A DNA stretch of 42,734 nt from Cyanophora paradoxa. Taxonomy: Eukaryota; Glaucocystophyceae; Cyanophorales; Cyanophoraceae. This document shows, one piece after another, positions 30,105 through 39,907 of this stretch. Under the pieces are notes generated by a model, which had not been told where the DNA came from, did no database searches, and saw only the letters and a list, made by a program, of their open reading frames with translations. A program made the position numbers and the translations under genes. Location of the stretch: assembly GCA_004431415.1 (NCBI GenBank), contig QPMI01000456.1, positions 1 to 42,734 on the forward strand. The letters run 5' to 3'. Numbering within the stretch: position 1 is the first letter of the stretch; the number at the start of each line of letters is the position of its first letter.

Positions 30105-32338
30105 ATGAACGCAAACAGACTAAATCGCTCAAATCGCTCGCTAACTGGCCAGATCTGATGAGGAACTGTCCAAAAACATGATTATCCCAGGAACTGACAG
30201 CAAAGACCCTGTTTTCAAGCATAAGGGAGTGCTTGGTCCTGGAAAAGTATGAGGAACCTGGCAACATCAGTATGTATCTTGGGCATTCTGCTCTCAGACA
30301 ACATGATGGTTATTGATTTGATGATAGGAGGACTTTGAGAAATTCCGAGATATGTTTCCTGATGACTTTGATGCCAATCAGCCCATGGCAAAACTAAAAA
30401 GGCTATATGTTACTTCAAACGACCTGAGGAGTTCACTAAACTCAAAATTACCGATAAGGCTCCAGGCTTTAAAGCTTTGAAAAGGTTGACCTGAAACAAT
30501 CACTGGAACTGGACTTCTGGATTAATTAATGTTTGTCCAGTGTCAACAGACCTGGGTAATTGTCCATGGATGATACTGTGATTTCAATGAGCCTATGATG
30601 AGTTTAAAAAGTGGATTGCAGAGAACTATATCTATAAGAGTGATATACTGCTAGTGCTAGCTCAAATGATGAACTGGAAAAGAGTATTCTTAAAGAGCTG
30701 GTGGATATGGCTTTATGCATCCCAATATAATCTCTAAACTGAACTGGCTTTAGCTTTGATGCTGCAATAGGACTCATTGCCCATGCTGCAATGGTTCCCA
30801 TGAATCGAATAACTGGTATGTATGAAAGCCAAAGGAGAAGATAAAAGTATATGTGTCCACTACAGTGCATTGCAAAAAACGATTTATCTTCATTGGAATG
30901 CAATCTGATATCTTCAATCTCATTATAAATCCGCTGCTCTGGAGGCTCATTATGATGTCAGTCTTGTGTGCAAAGAGGTCCTACAACACACTTGGAGATA
31001 CTCCAAAGTCATGGTTCAAACTCAATACTGATATGGGATTTGGGAGCATGATGACACAAACCAAAGATTTACCTAGACATTAGTTGCCTTGTTGTCCCTC
31101 AATACTTGGCAGGGCTGTGCATTATAGTCAAGAGCTTTGAAGGATGAAGAGAATAGAACAGCTTTCGAAGAGAATCGAAAACATTAATTTCTATTGCCAA
31201 AAATCTTAACATCAGGATATCGCAAATCCTTCTGACTGATCTGCTCCCTCTGCTATGATGATGAGTTTTACGAGAAGATTGATACAGTTCCATATGTAAT
31301 TGGATTCGATAATGGTGTATTTGATCTGACAACTATGACTTTCAGAAGGTAAACTGGAAGACATGGTGAGCAAGAGTGTGGGTTATGATATACTGAGAAT
31401 GTAGACCCAAGAAAGTGAGCATCTCAATCAGATTTATAGAGAGATTGTAGATGATCCAGCAGAGCGAAACTATCTTCTGGCATTATTGCATTGCTTGAGT
31501 GGATCAACAAATCACAGAAGTTCTACATGTGGACTGGTGCTGGTGCTAATGGTAAATCACTTGTTCAGGAATACTGCAACAGATATCTGGGGCTTATTAC
31601 GCCTCTCGAAATATCCTATTGGACCAAACCTAAGAAGAACTCATCAGATGCTACCCTGAACTTGCCAAACTCCTGGAAGCGACTTGTATTCAGTAATGAG
31701 GCTGAAGATGGTGATAACTGCAAATCTCCAAATTAGGAGTCACAGGTGGAAATGAAATGACTGTGAGAGCCTTGTTCAAAGATCCAGTTATCCTTACTCC
31801 AATGTTTCAGTCTACATTACAACCAATGACAATTTGACTATAAACAACCAGCTTTGCAATTCAGAAGGCTTTCATACCAGAGATTTAACAATATTTTCAG
31901 AGAGAAGCCAGAAGCTGGTCAAAAGAAAGCTGACCAACTCTGTTCACACTTCTACAATGATGATGAGTATAAGATGGCTCACATGAAGATTTACTGGATA
32001 TGTGGAAGAACAAGAGGTTGAAGAGATCTTAAGAAATCCCAATCGATTATTGACAAGGAATAACTTATAGCTGAAAATGATAAGATTGGTGAATGGCTTA
32101 GGATAATTTCGAAGTTACACATAATGCAAACGACTTTGTTTCGAGTGATATCATTTACAAATCATACAGAAGTGTCGATGATAAAGTTGAATGTGTTTCT
32201 GTGATGAAGAGAGTAAGGGAAATCTTCAATGTGAAATCAGAGGTTAAACGAATTCAGGGAACCAGAGCAAGGGGCTACATTGGACTTCGAAAGATAACAA
32301 GGGTTCAAGAAGACAATGGAGAGGATGTTGAATATTAA
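30105..32338 (+). CDS. primase/superfamily 3 (D5-like) helicase, heavily frameshifted
   Basis: ATG 30105 starts MNANRLNRSNRSL. A primase-like N-terminal part is seen in IIPGTDSKDPVFKHKG and ISMYLGHSALRQHDGY. Further on, AERNYLLALLHCLSG is followed by the Walker A motif WTGAGANGKSLVQEYC (near 31530-31575), then RLVFSNEAEDGDNC (Walker B/sensor-like region) and GGNEMTVRALFKDP, the order typical of SF3 helicases of virophages and NCLDVs. TTNDNLTIN and REKPEAGQKKADQLC follow. The C-terminus SVDDKVECVSVMKRVREIF to EDNGEDVEY ends at TAA 32336-32338. The middle (30490-31480) changes frame many times, so the intact length, roughly 740 residues, is an estimate. It would unwind DNA and prime replication of the element. 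Confidence 0.82.
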
Positions 32339-32396
32339 ACAAAACGATTTATGATTGAAATGTATATGTAATTTTTATAGCCTTACTGGAAATGGT

Positions 32397-32491
32397 GTTG
32401 TTCACAGGTGTCACAGGTCCATCCCATCTAGGGGGCTATAAAGAAAAATGACCAGGGGACGATAAAAACCTGTGAACACCTGTGACACCTA
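32397..32491. repeat. TGTCACAGG inverted repeat, copy 2
   Basis: TTCACAGGTGTCACAGGT followed by CCATCCCATC matches copy 1 at 22831. The right arm ACCTGTGAACACCTGTGACA is the near-perfect inverse, with one extra A. The interior differs from copy 1 except for a CTATAAA/TTTATAG box in opposite sense. It lies 60 bp after the helicase stop. Confidence 0.8.
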
Positions 32492-32575
32492 TCGAAAAAG
32501 ACCAAAATTTGACAAGAATACTTAAGGCTTACTTGATTGTGTATAGTGAAGACAAAATGGCAAAATCTTGATGAG

Positions 32576-32776
32576 ATGACCATGACTGAGTTAGATAAAT
32601 GCATAAAGCATGGAGATATAGGGGCATATATCGAAATGTCACAGAGATTGATAGGTTACAATATGTATGCAGCAAAACCAAAGAGAAATAGATCAGTAAA
32701 CATTCACATAACTGTTTCAGTGTCTGAGAATGCAAACAAAAAACAACAAAAGCATATTTACAAAAGTTATCTGTGA
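32576..32776 (+). CDS. small hypothetical viral protein
   Basis: The frame from ATG 32576 reads MTMTELDKCIKHGDIGAYIE and ends NKKQQKHIYKSYL. An ATG at 32557 one frame away could be the true start if a base is missing. It is a basic protein of 65-75 residues with no recognised domain. Confidence 0.38.
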   Translation: MTMTELDKCIKHGDIGAYIEMSQRLIGYNMYAAKPKRNRSVNIHITVSVSENANKKQQKHIYKSYL

Positions 32777-32867
32777 CTTGATTGATTGCAAGTATAAAGC
32801 CAATTCCTTTGTATATATTTTTATAGCTGCCTCAGTGGCATACTGAGACCGCTTTTTCTCAATTATC

Positions 32868-33113
32868 TTATAGACCTGGGGGTCCATTGCTACTATCAGT
32901 TGGCAAATAATATTTAATCGGTCTCCCTCTGGGTCTCTGCTCCTCTTTTTGGGCTTTTCTGCGATAATAGGATGCCAGGGCTTGCTGCTTTTTATACTCT
33001 CTATATTCTGGGTCCTCTCTATATCGTTTCTGCATTGCTAGAATGTGTCTTAATAGACCCTCAGTAACAGGTTCATCACTGGTAAACTCGATTAAACTAA
33101 TAGTGTCCTCCAT
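32868..33113 (-). CDS. small basic hypothetical viral protein
   Basis: ATG 33113 reads MEDTISLIEFTSDEPVTEGL, then a strongly basic region YREDPEYREYKKQQALASYY with RRKAQKEEQRPRGRP. The RPRGRP stretch is AT-hook-like and may bind DNA. Its start overlaps the end of the next upstream frame (33097-33275). No family recognised. Confidence 0.48.
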   Translation of the reverse strand: MEDTISLIEFTSDEPVTEGLLRHILAMQKRYREDPEYREYKKQQALASYYRRKAQKEEQRPRGRPIKYYLPTDSSNGPPGL

Positions 33114-33275
33114 TTATATTCCCAGAGAAAACGTTTTCTGCTGGCAGAGAACTTCTCCTTGGATACTCCTGTTGCTCATATGTATACTCTGTGGGGTCTG
33201 CTGGCATTGACTCCACAGAAACTGTTGACTCCTTCTCTCTCTTGCTTCTGAGGCATTATCCTCATTATCTGACAT
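33097..33275 (-). CDS. small acidic hypothetical viral protein, one frameshift
   Basis: ATG 33275 reads MSDNEDNASEARER. After a single-base shift the frame continues ESTVSVESMPADPTEYTYEQ and ends FSGNINGGHY at a TAG (33097-33099), overlapping the start of the next gene by 17 bases. A TATATAAAAG box lies upstream at about 33405-33420. Confidence 0.35.
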
Positions 33276-33404
33276 CTCAAACTCTATGTTGTGTCACAAC
33301 ATCCACTGTGGCAATTGCTCACCACATGCAGACTGAACATCTCAATAAACTTTCGTATTATGTCCATGTCTCTAATAAAACAGAGAAAATTAAAGCCAAA
33401 CTCG

Positions 33405-33420
33405 TCTTTTATATACTGTT
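33405..33420 (-). promoter_or_regulatory. TATA-like box upstream of small minus-strand genes
   Basis: On the minus strand AACAGTATATAAAAGA occurs just after the stop of the coiled-coil gene at 33437 and about 130 bp before the next start codon. It is probably a core promoter. Confidence 0.35.
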
Positions 33421-33436
33421 GGGGCTACTCCCTTTT

Positions 33437-34118
33437 CTACTTCAGCTTTGGTGGCACCAGGTTCAATGGTTCCCTTTGGGTCTTTGTTTTCATTTCATCT
33501 ACTGCCTGCTCATCAATTTGGTTCTCTTTCTTAGCAATAAACTGTTTATCTGGGACACCAGTGATACCCATTTTGAATACTTCCTTTCGAAGCATCTCCT
33601 TTAGCTTGGCTCTCTCTTTCTTCTCAGTAACATACTGCTCCAAGGCACTTGATTTGGCTTCCAGATCTTTGAGTTTAGCAGTCATCTCATCCCATTGAGC
33701 TTTGGGAATTCGATGAATATTTTGAGTGGGAGCAGTCTTATATGTGACTTCACCAGCCATAGACTGGATTACCTTGTCTGATTCCTTACTAAGACCTTCA
33801 CCTTTGCGAGCCAGTGAAAGATCTTGCAAGCCTAAACCTTTATCATCAGCAGCACCAATAATTCGCCTGGCACCCTCAGCAACAGCTTCATTTTGAGGCT
33901 TCTGGTGAGATGTTGAGTTGGTCACTGGTTGAAGCCTGTGGGGCTTTGTCATCGACTGATTCCTCATAGGCAGCATTGAGGGTCTTCTTCTTGCTGTGAG
34001 GGCTTCACCTCATTCATACCATTGAATTTCATTGGTTCAGTTTAATGGATCCATTGTTTCCACCACCTGAATAGCCAACAGCCCCAGCTGGGATCCCTAT
34101 CTTTCGTTTGGGAGGCAT
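33437..34118 (-). CDS. coiled-coil hypothetical viral protein, frameshifted N-terminus
   Basis: ATG 34118 reads MPPKRKIGIPAGAVGYSGGG, a basic start followed by a Gly-rich part. After two shifts (34020-33976) a 179-codon frame contains EGARRIIGAADDKGLGLQDL, MAGEVTYKTAPTQNIHR and a long charged helix, WDEMTAKLKDLEAKSSALEQ, and ends NLVPPKLK. It sits between the packaging ATPase and small genes on the same strand. By position it may be a minor structural or scaffold protein, which is inference. Confidence 0.5.
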
Positions 34119-34146
34119 TGTATCTTTATTAGAATGAGAGATAATT

Positions 34147-34911
34147 TTATAAACCGCGTTTATATCGCATCAATTTATTGCTATGGACTTGGCTTTTCAC
34201 TTCTTTGGGGCTTCCTCTTTCTGGTGGTTTCAGTTCATCTTCTTTCTTTTTTGGCTTCTGTGGAAGCGAGGAAATGGGAAATCTTTCACAAGCTCAGCTT
34301 TATCTACATAGTATTTAACTGAGTAGTTTGCAGAGGACCAAATAATATACTGATAGGAGTGAACATACTCTTCAAACATCTTGTAAAATCCTCTTTATTT
34401 CGCATTATATTGTATTCTTCCTCTATGGCTTCAGTTCTTTGCGATTTGCAGCACTTAAAACATAGCATAGTCCGAATTAACTCGAATAGTCGAAGAGACT
34501 TTCCTTAGCTTTTGTGTGATGCAGATAATGGATATTTTCGAATGGCGACCTCTGGAATACAGAGATCCATATTTTATCCGAGTTAGGTCTACATCTCATT
34601 ATCGATTAAATCATCTAAAACCACACATAACTGGTTAACAGGTTCACCTTTTTCTATTTTCTCTTGCCTTCATCTAGCAATTTAGCAATGTAAGGGGCAT
34701 CCCATTTTCCCAGTTGCAATGTTGCACTTTATCCCAGAAATGATTGAAGCTGGTTCCACTCACAACTAATACAACATCAATCTTTTTGGCATCATGCAAC
34801 TGCTTCAACCAATACTTTACAGCTTCTGATTTACCAGTTGCTGATTTCCTATTGCTAACGAAATGGTGGTTCTATCATTTCACCAGCCACAAATTCATCC
34901 AAATCATTCAT
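34147..34911 (-). CDS. A32/FtsK-HerA-like packaging ATPase, frameshifted
   Basis: ATG 34911 reads MNDLDEFVAGEMIEPPF. A P-loop-like stretch RKSATGKSEAVKYWLKQL follows (near 34830), with Arg or Asn where Gly usually starts the Walker A motif. Then come DVVLVVSGTSFNHFWDKV, the Walker B motif QLCVVLDDLIDNE (near 34605) and ITQKLRKVSSTIRVNSDYAM (near 34515). The last is the conserved TQK...IR.N segment of viral A32-like ATPases. Further on NIMRNKEDFTRMFEEYVHSY and KYYVDKAELVKDFPFPRF lead to a Lys-rich tail and TAA at 34147. It would pump viral DNA into capsids. At least five frameshifts are needed to read it. Confidence 0.78.
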
Positions 34912-35103
34912 TGTTGTATATCTTTCTAAATAAAGACAGATAAAAATAATGCAGGGACTGAATATCGTAACAATCTACAAATTTATACGCGTAACCATCT
35001 TTGTCCAAAATTATAACTAATGCATGAGAGCGCGAACATTAACATCGATTACCTTATCTGAAGGCATGTAGAGGGTGAGGAATGAAGAGAGGAATTTGTT
35101 AAA
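34912..35103. other. short AT-rich intergenic stretch
   Basis: No gene is seen. The capsid gene may extend into this gap: in another frame its end reads AQSGYVDLTNSSLHSS up to a TAA near 35057. Confidence 0.35.
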
Positions 35104-36327
35104 TCAACATAACCAGACTGGGCAATATTTCGAATTGCCTTTCTCCATCAAGCAGAATGGGAGTCCTGAAAGGACATAGCGATCAGCAACCTTATCCATG
35201 TTAGAGCATTTGAAGGCATCAGCAATTAGCTCAGCACCTTTGAGTAGGGAAATTGGCTCAGTGGCAAAAAGTCGCTGTCCATTTATTTCAGTGTGAATGT
35301 ATGTCTTTGGAGTTGGCATAGGTCTTAAGAACACTGTGGGAGCCATTGGATTTGTCAACAGTTTTATCACGAACTGAAACAAGCAGAGCATATACAAGAC
35401 CTGAGATTTGAGAGAGGTTAATTCGATTGGGTTGGGCATTGCCCTTGGCAGGGAAAGCACTAGCATCTACAAATCCAATATCAAGGGAGGGAATAGCCAT
35501 GCCAGTAGTCTTTAACTTTTCAATTACAGTAGCGAAAAGCTCATCAGAAACATTAATAGCATGCATGTAAAGGCGAGGAGAAGTAATAGAAATACAGGAG
35601 TTGTTGCACCAAGACTGAAAGTTGTGATTTTTGACCAACATGGGCAAGTGTGCATTAGCAGTATCCAAGACCATCATCTTTGTCTTATCAGCAACTGTCC
35701 CACCAACAACAGGGAGAGAGCGACCACCATAGGAAGTTTCAACATAACCCTTTCCAGCATCCTTAAACCAAACAGTAACAACCATTTCACCAGATAAAGC
35801 ACCAAGGGGAAGGTAGTGATTTAGCCAAGGCACAGGAATTTCAACGAAAAATGAGCCACCAAGGCGGTTGGTTCCATGAGCAGGGATGCCATGAACCATG
35901 CCCATTGATCGCTTCTTTTTAGCTAGTTGATCCTCCGAATAATAGACCAGGGGGAAATGAGCAAGGAAATCAGATGGAATATGGTAGGTGTAAGATCCAT
36001 AGGTAATTTCAAGTCGCTGAACTAAAGCACCAACTGGGCGAGTGTATCCATTGCGAACTAGGTCAGTATCACCAGCAAAAGTGATGGCTGGAAGGTCGAA
36101 AGCAAGTTCGAGTTTTCCACAGAAATTGTAGCGAGGTAGCTTGAAGGAAATGCGATTTCCAACATTATTCTCAAAAGTATTGCTGGGATTCACAACAACT
36201 AGAACTGGCTTAGACTTGGATTCGAGACCAAGCATAAGGGAGTTATCCAGGAAAAAGGCTTTCGCCTCTCTGGGGTTGTTAGGGCTTCTTTCAGCGAAAG
36301 TCTTTGAAGAGTGGAAGTGATATCCAT
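35104..36327 (-). CDS. major capsid protein candidate (double jelly-roll type)
   Basis: A start at 36327 (MDITSTLQR) follows a TATAAAAAGAGAATATA box; the long frame then continues, after one shift, with AKAFFLDNSLMLGLESKSKP. Strand-rich segments include FKLPRYNFCGKLELAFDLPA, LVQRLEITYGSYTYHIPSDF, FFVEIPVPWLNHYLPLGALS, VVTVWFKDAGKGYVET and ISGLVYALLVSVRDKTVD. After a shift near 35340 it ends with INGQRLFATEPISLLKGAEL and DRYVLSGLPFCLMEKGN. Length (about 400 residues), beta-rich pattern, PLGAL-type loop, and position next to the ATPase and penton genes suggest the major capsid protein. I see no single diagnostic motif, so a structural comparison is required. Confidence 0.68.
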
Positions 36328-36333
36328 TATATT

Positions 36334-36345
36334 CTCTTTTTATAC
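36334..36345 (-). promoter_or_regulatory. TATA-like box of the capsid gene
   Basis: On the minus strand GTATAAAAAGAG lies about 10 bp before the ATG at 36327. It supports that start over an upstream in-frame codon at 36367. Confidence 0.4.
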
Positions 36346-36432
36346 TGCAACATAAAAAATCTACCAATGATCCTTAATTTATGCGAAGTTGTAATAACTG
36401 GATAGGAAGGGTGAAGCTGTGACATTCGCATC

Positions 36433-37382
36433 TTAAGTATTCATAAACTGGGTCCCAGCTGGCTCATCACCATAGCGAATTTCAAAGGTAGATGAACAGG
36501 TTGACCCTCAAAATCAATTGGTTCATTAATAGCATTTACAATATCAACCGAGAAAGTGGATAATCCAACCTTTTATTATAGTATTTGTAAAGTGGTGAGC
36601 TTCTGTTGAATTGTAAACAACATGCTCACCATAGTCTTTATCAGGGACCACTATTTTGTGAAAGTAACCAGTCAGAAGACCATCCCCACATTGCACCAGA
36701 TCACCCAGCTCCTTTACTCTCACAAACAAAACACTGTCCCTGGTCTTCTCAGGCTCAAAAGAAGATATAATGCCATTCACTCGACCACCAGTAAAGATTC
36801 CATCAGTGAGAGCATCATAGACCTGTGATTGGATTGGGGAATTACCATATCTTCCAGGATCAAGACCCAGCAGTCTAGCTGAACTCAACAGCTTTTGGAT
36901 TGTTTGTTGGCTTGGGTTCACAGCTACTGAGAAAGCCAGTAAAATGGTACTGCTGAGTGGAATATAATTCGTTTCAGTGATTCATCCCATTTGCAGCGAA
37001 TGGATGGTTGGGGATTTCTGCCTTCGAATTTAGAGTTAATTACATTCACCAGTTGCTGGTGGCTTTGGATGGGGGTGTTTCGACTTATAATGAATTGTTT
37101 CCATTGTTCATAGTCAGCAGCTGGGCGAACTGTTGGAATTCCTGAGCTTCCAGCTCCAGGAGTTTGTTCAGAATAATAAATGCTAAATGCATTGTCAACT
37201 GTCACATCTCCTGCTTTGGTTTCACCACTCACCATAGGGATACTGTTATAAAATTCGGCTGAGACCAGTCTCACAGCCCTCACATTCTCATAACTACTGG
37301 GGAGTCTAGCCACAAAGCTTGATGTGGGACCATCACCAGAGATTGTATTAAATGAGCTAACCTCGATGTAATCCACAGGCAT
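36433..37382 (-). CDS. penton-like minor capsid protein, paralogue 2, frameshifted
   Basis: ATG 37382 reads MPVDYIEVSSFNTISGDGP, then SFVARLPSSYENVRAVRLVS and AEFYNSIPMV. This is the pattern of polinton/virophage penton N-termini, in which a strand, a basic AVRLVSAEFYNSIP turn and a Gly/Ser loop follow each other. QLVNVINSKFEGR and KRIIFHSAVPFYW follow; then a shifted frame gives ARLLGLDPGRYGNSPIQSQ and VLFVRVKELGDLVQCGDGL. The end reads FSVDIVNAINEPIDFEGQPV and, after another shift, FEIRYGDEPAGTQFMNT to TAA at 36433. It would form capsid vertices or a related single-jelly-roll component. Confidence 0.62.
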
Positions 37383-37411
37383 TCTTCTTTTATCTATATT
37401 TATATATTAAA
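37383..37411. promoter_or_regulatory. 29-bp divergent promoter between two penton-like genes
   Basis: The two start codons are separated only by TCTTCTTTTATCTATATTTA and a few more AT bases. Read on plus it contains TCTATATTTATATA, close to the TCTATATATATA boxes; read on minus it contains TATATAAATATAG. A bidirectional late promoter is likely by position. Confidence 0.45.
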
Positions 37412-38331
37412 ATGAACCGGCTCGTTAATATTGATAGCAGGGATAGAAGCCAAGGACAAAATGAAAACTCTTACAGGGTCACCCTCACAAAGTAGAGAGA
37501 CCAAGGGAATGTAGGGTTCTCTATGCAGAGATTCCAAACAGTATCTATAACAGTGTGGGAACTGATCATCTAACAGTTCAGTTTAATTACCAAGATGGTT
37601 CATATAACCAAGTGATCACACAACAAGTGTATCCCCTTCCCAGTGGCTACATCAATCAGGGTCATTTTGGGGTCACACACCCTTATAATTATGGGCTGAA
37701 CTATTCAAGCTTCCAAACCATTGCAGGCAAAACAGTAGCTTTTGAGTTCAAGATATTCTACAACCCAACAACCTATAAAGTGGAGTTTTACAGTAACCAT
37801 GAGTTTCGTTTTATTGCAAGCAACCAGAGAATAGGGAAGCTTTTGGGTGTAAGTTCTACTGAATACACCACTGGGTATTATAGCACTCCTCCTGTTGGTG
37901 GATCTCCCTATCGACCTGAGAACCTTTTAAAGTATGATGGCAAACCTATTACACCTGATCACCCAGCATGGGGAATCACCTTCTCAGGACCCAGACTCTC
38001 CTCTAAGCCCTTGCAATATTATTTTGACAGCAGGAAGATGTCTGATATGAATGCTGAGCAGTATCTGTACATGCATATTAAAGAGCTGCCCCTTTGCCAG
38101 CAGACACAATATAATTCCAAAATCGCAACCACAAAACCAGGGGCATCCTTAGATTGCAATTGAGTAAGATATAGGGGCTATGTTTACCATAGTGGTGAAC
38201 ATGCAATTTATTCAAATAATGACAGAAACCTGGTGATAAGGGAACTCACAGTTGAGTTTAAAGATTACTTTGGTGAACTGATTGATATGAATGGAATCGA
38301 TAATTCTTTTCAGTTGGAGTTTATCGAATAA
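37412..38331 (+). CDS. penton-like minor capsid protein, paralogue 1
   Basis: ATG 37412 reads MNRLVNIDSRDRSQGQNENS and YRVTLTK before a stop. After a frameshift VLYAEIPNSIYNSVGTDHLT runs into the long frame. AEIPNSIYN is the typical penton motif following the first strand. RIGKLLGVSSTEYTTGYYST, RPENLLKYDGKPITPDHP and MHIKELPLCQQTQYNSKIA continue. After a stop at 38161, shifted sequence EHAIYSNNDRNLVIRELTVE and DYFGELIDMNGIDNSFQLEF ends at TAA 38329-38331, matching the conserved C-terminal strand pair of pentons. It is divergent from the second penton-like gene and overlaps the next minus-strand gene tail to tail by about 11 bp. Confidence 0.72.
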
Positions 38332-38896
38332 AGGCACCTGTAAAGTCAACTCTCATTGTGGGAGCATTCACATACACAAGGGGATAAATGCGAATATACT
38401 TATTCTCAGAGAATAACCTATGTAAAAAGCATCCTTGATGCTGAGAGGAAATCCACTCAATAGAGCCACATCACCTGAGTTGTGAGCATTGTTAATGTTC
38501 TCACAGACATATATTTTGTTTTGCCCATCTGATCGAATAAAAGACCAGTTGATCCCATCAGTGGATGTTGCCACATTGAAAGTCTTAATAAAAGCATTGG
38601 TGTCCCCTGATCCATAGGCAATCACAGAAGAGAGTTCAAAAGTATATGGAAAAGCAACTTGAAGGTATTCAGTGGGGGTTTCCCATATCTGCAGGAGCAT
38701 AGGCTCCAGCTTCCCAGCCAAATGCTGAAGGTCTAGCCATGAAAGGCTCTTTACCAGTCACAGAGGATGAGGCAGTGAAGGCATCATCTGCAAGCTGATA
38801 CCAATTAGCATCCAAAGGAGGTGATGTAGTGAGAGTGGATGAAATGTAAGCCTTTGTAGGGTTCTTTAGTTCATAGTTTGCTACTAAAGGCTGCAA
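38321..38896 (-). CDS. discoidin (F5/8 type C)-like protein, frameshifted
   Basis: ATG 38896 reads MQPLVANYELKNPTKAYISS, then WYQLADDAFTASSSV. After a shift, WETPTEYLQVAFPYTFELSS, VIAYGSGDTNAFIKTFNVAT and STDGINWSFIRSDGQNK follow. A final shift gives YIRIYPLVYVNAPTMRVDF ending GAFIR at TAA 38321. The order tQWLQVdl...vxxV.v...w...ST.DG..W and YIRIYP is typical of discoidin/galactose-binding jelly rolls. Such domains bind sugars or lipids, so a capsid-surface receptor-binding role is plausible. It shares strand and neighbourhood with the phospholipase gene (15-bp gap). Confidence 0.65.
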
Positions 38897-38910
38897 AGCT
38901 TATTATCATA

Positions 38911-39864
38911 TCATTGTTTGCTGCTATGTAGTTTCAGTGAAGCAAGCATATCTGGGATTTTAGAAGTGTCATCCAGGGAGCTTACTATATGATTTGGAAG
39001 AGGTACTGATAGCCTATAGTATCTCCCATAATCCTGATCATAGTTGTAGGGTAACAACTCCTCCATCTTATCAAGGGCAGAAAGCTCACTTGCAGCCATG
39101 AGCATGTTAATCAATGGGCTTCCATCTGTTGAGGCAATCCATGAGAGAATGCCCCAGCTGTTTACAGTCTCATAAGCATAACCCACATAATCAGACTCTA
39201 AATGTGGGTCCACCTCTCCACAAGAGATGCTTATTACTATTATATCATCATCATCACTGTAAATCTTCTTTGCATGGCTGTAACCACACACACTGGGATT
39301 ATTGTTTCCCGAAATGGCACCATCAATGAGACAGACATATACTCCCCGATTGAAATCAACAATGCTTACAGGAGAGAAATATGTAGGAGCAGCAGAAGTA
39401 GCCCTAGCAGCAATCTTACAAGGCATAAAGTTGTAATTGTTGTCATTTGTGATAAATATTGGTTTCATATTCTGAGTATCAAAGGATGTATCACAATGTC
39501 CTTTAGGGAATCCTGTATTAGTGATTCACCAGTAACTGAATTGATTGCAGTCTCCAAGGGTCCCACATCATACTTTGTATTAAAAGGGCATTTTCGATGA
39601 TATTTCGAGGATTTGCGAAAATCAAGGGCAGTTGAGTTAGGTAAATATTGTGTAAATCGTTTGCTGTCAGTTTAGGTTCACCTGGTTTATCAGGATGCCT
39701 TATATTCAAACCATTGCAATGATCCCACCAGTGGAAGTTCCACTCACAAGATCCACAAGATCGATTATTCTCCTGCCAGTTCGATTTTCGATTTCTTTGA
39801 GCAGCCTGGTTATGATAATGCCCCTTGCACCTCCCCCTGAAAACTGAAACGACTTGAGAGGCAT
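38911..39864 (-). CDS. patatin-like phospholipase, frameshifted
   Basis: ATG 39864 reads MPLKSFQFSGGGARGIII, with the oxyanion-hole motif GGGARG. The nucleophile elbow GTSTGG (GxSxG) follows at about 39730. After a shift come TANDLHNIYLTQLPLIFANP and SVTGESLIQDSLKDI; then the 185-codon frame has CLIDGAISGNNNPS, containing the catalytic Asp in DGA, and ISISCGEVD. The Ser-Asp dyad motifs are all present, so this is a patatin family lipid acyl hydrolase. In viruses such enzymes are thought to act on host membranes or in particle entry or release; that role here is inference. At least two frameshifts (near 39710 and 39480-39520) interrupt the copy. Confidence 0.88.
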
Positions 39865-39907
39865 CTTTTACTTATCAGGAATTTTATAAATCCATATAGT
39901 AAAAGCC

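Noticed and set aside
28700-34100. A capsid maturation (Ulp1/adenain-type) cysteine protease
   Set aside because: I searched the broken frames by eye for a His...Asp/Glu...Gln...Cys arrangement and found no convincing set. It may lie outside the window or be too frameshifted to see.
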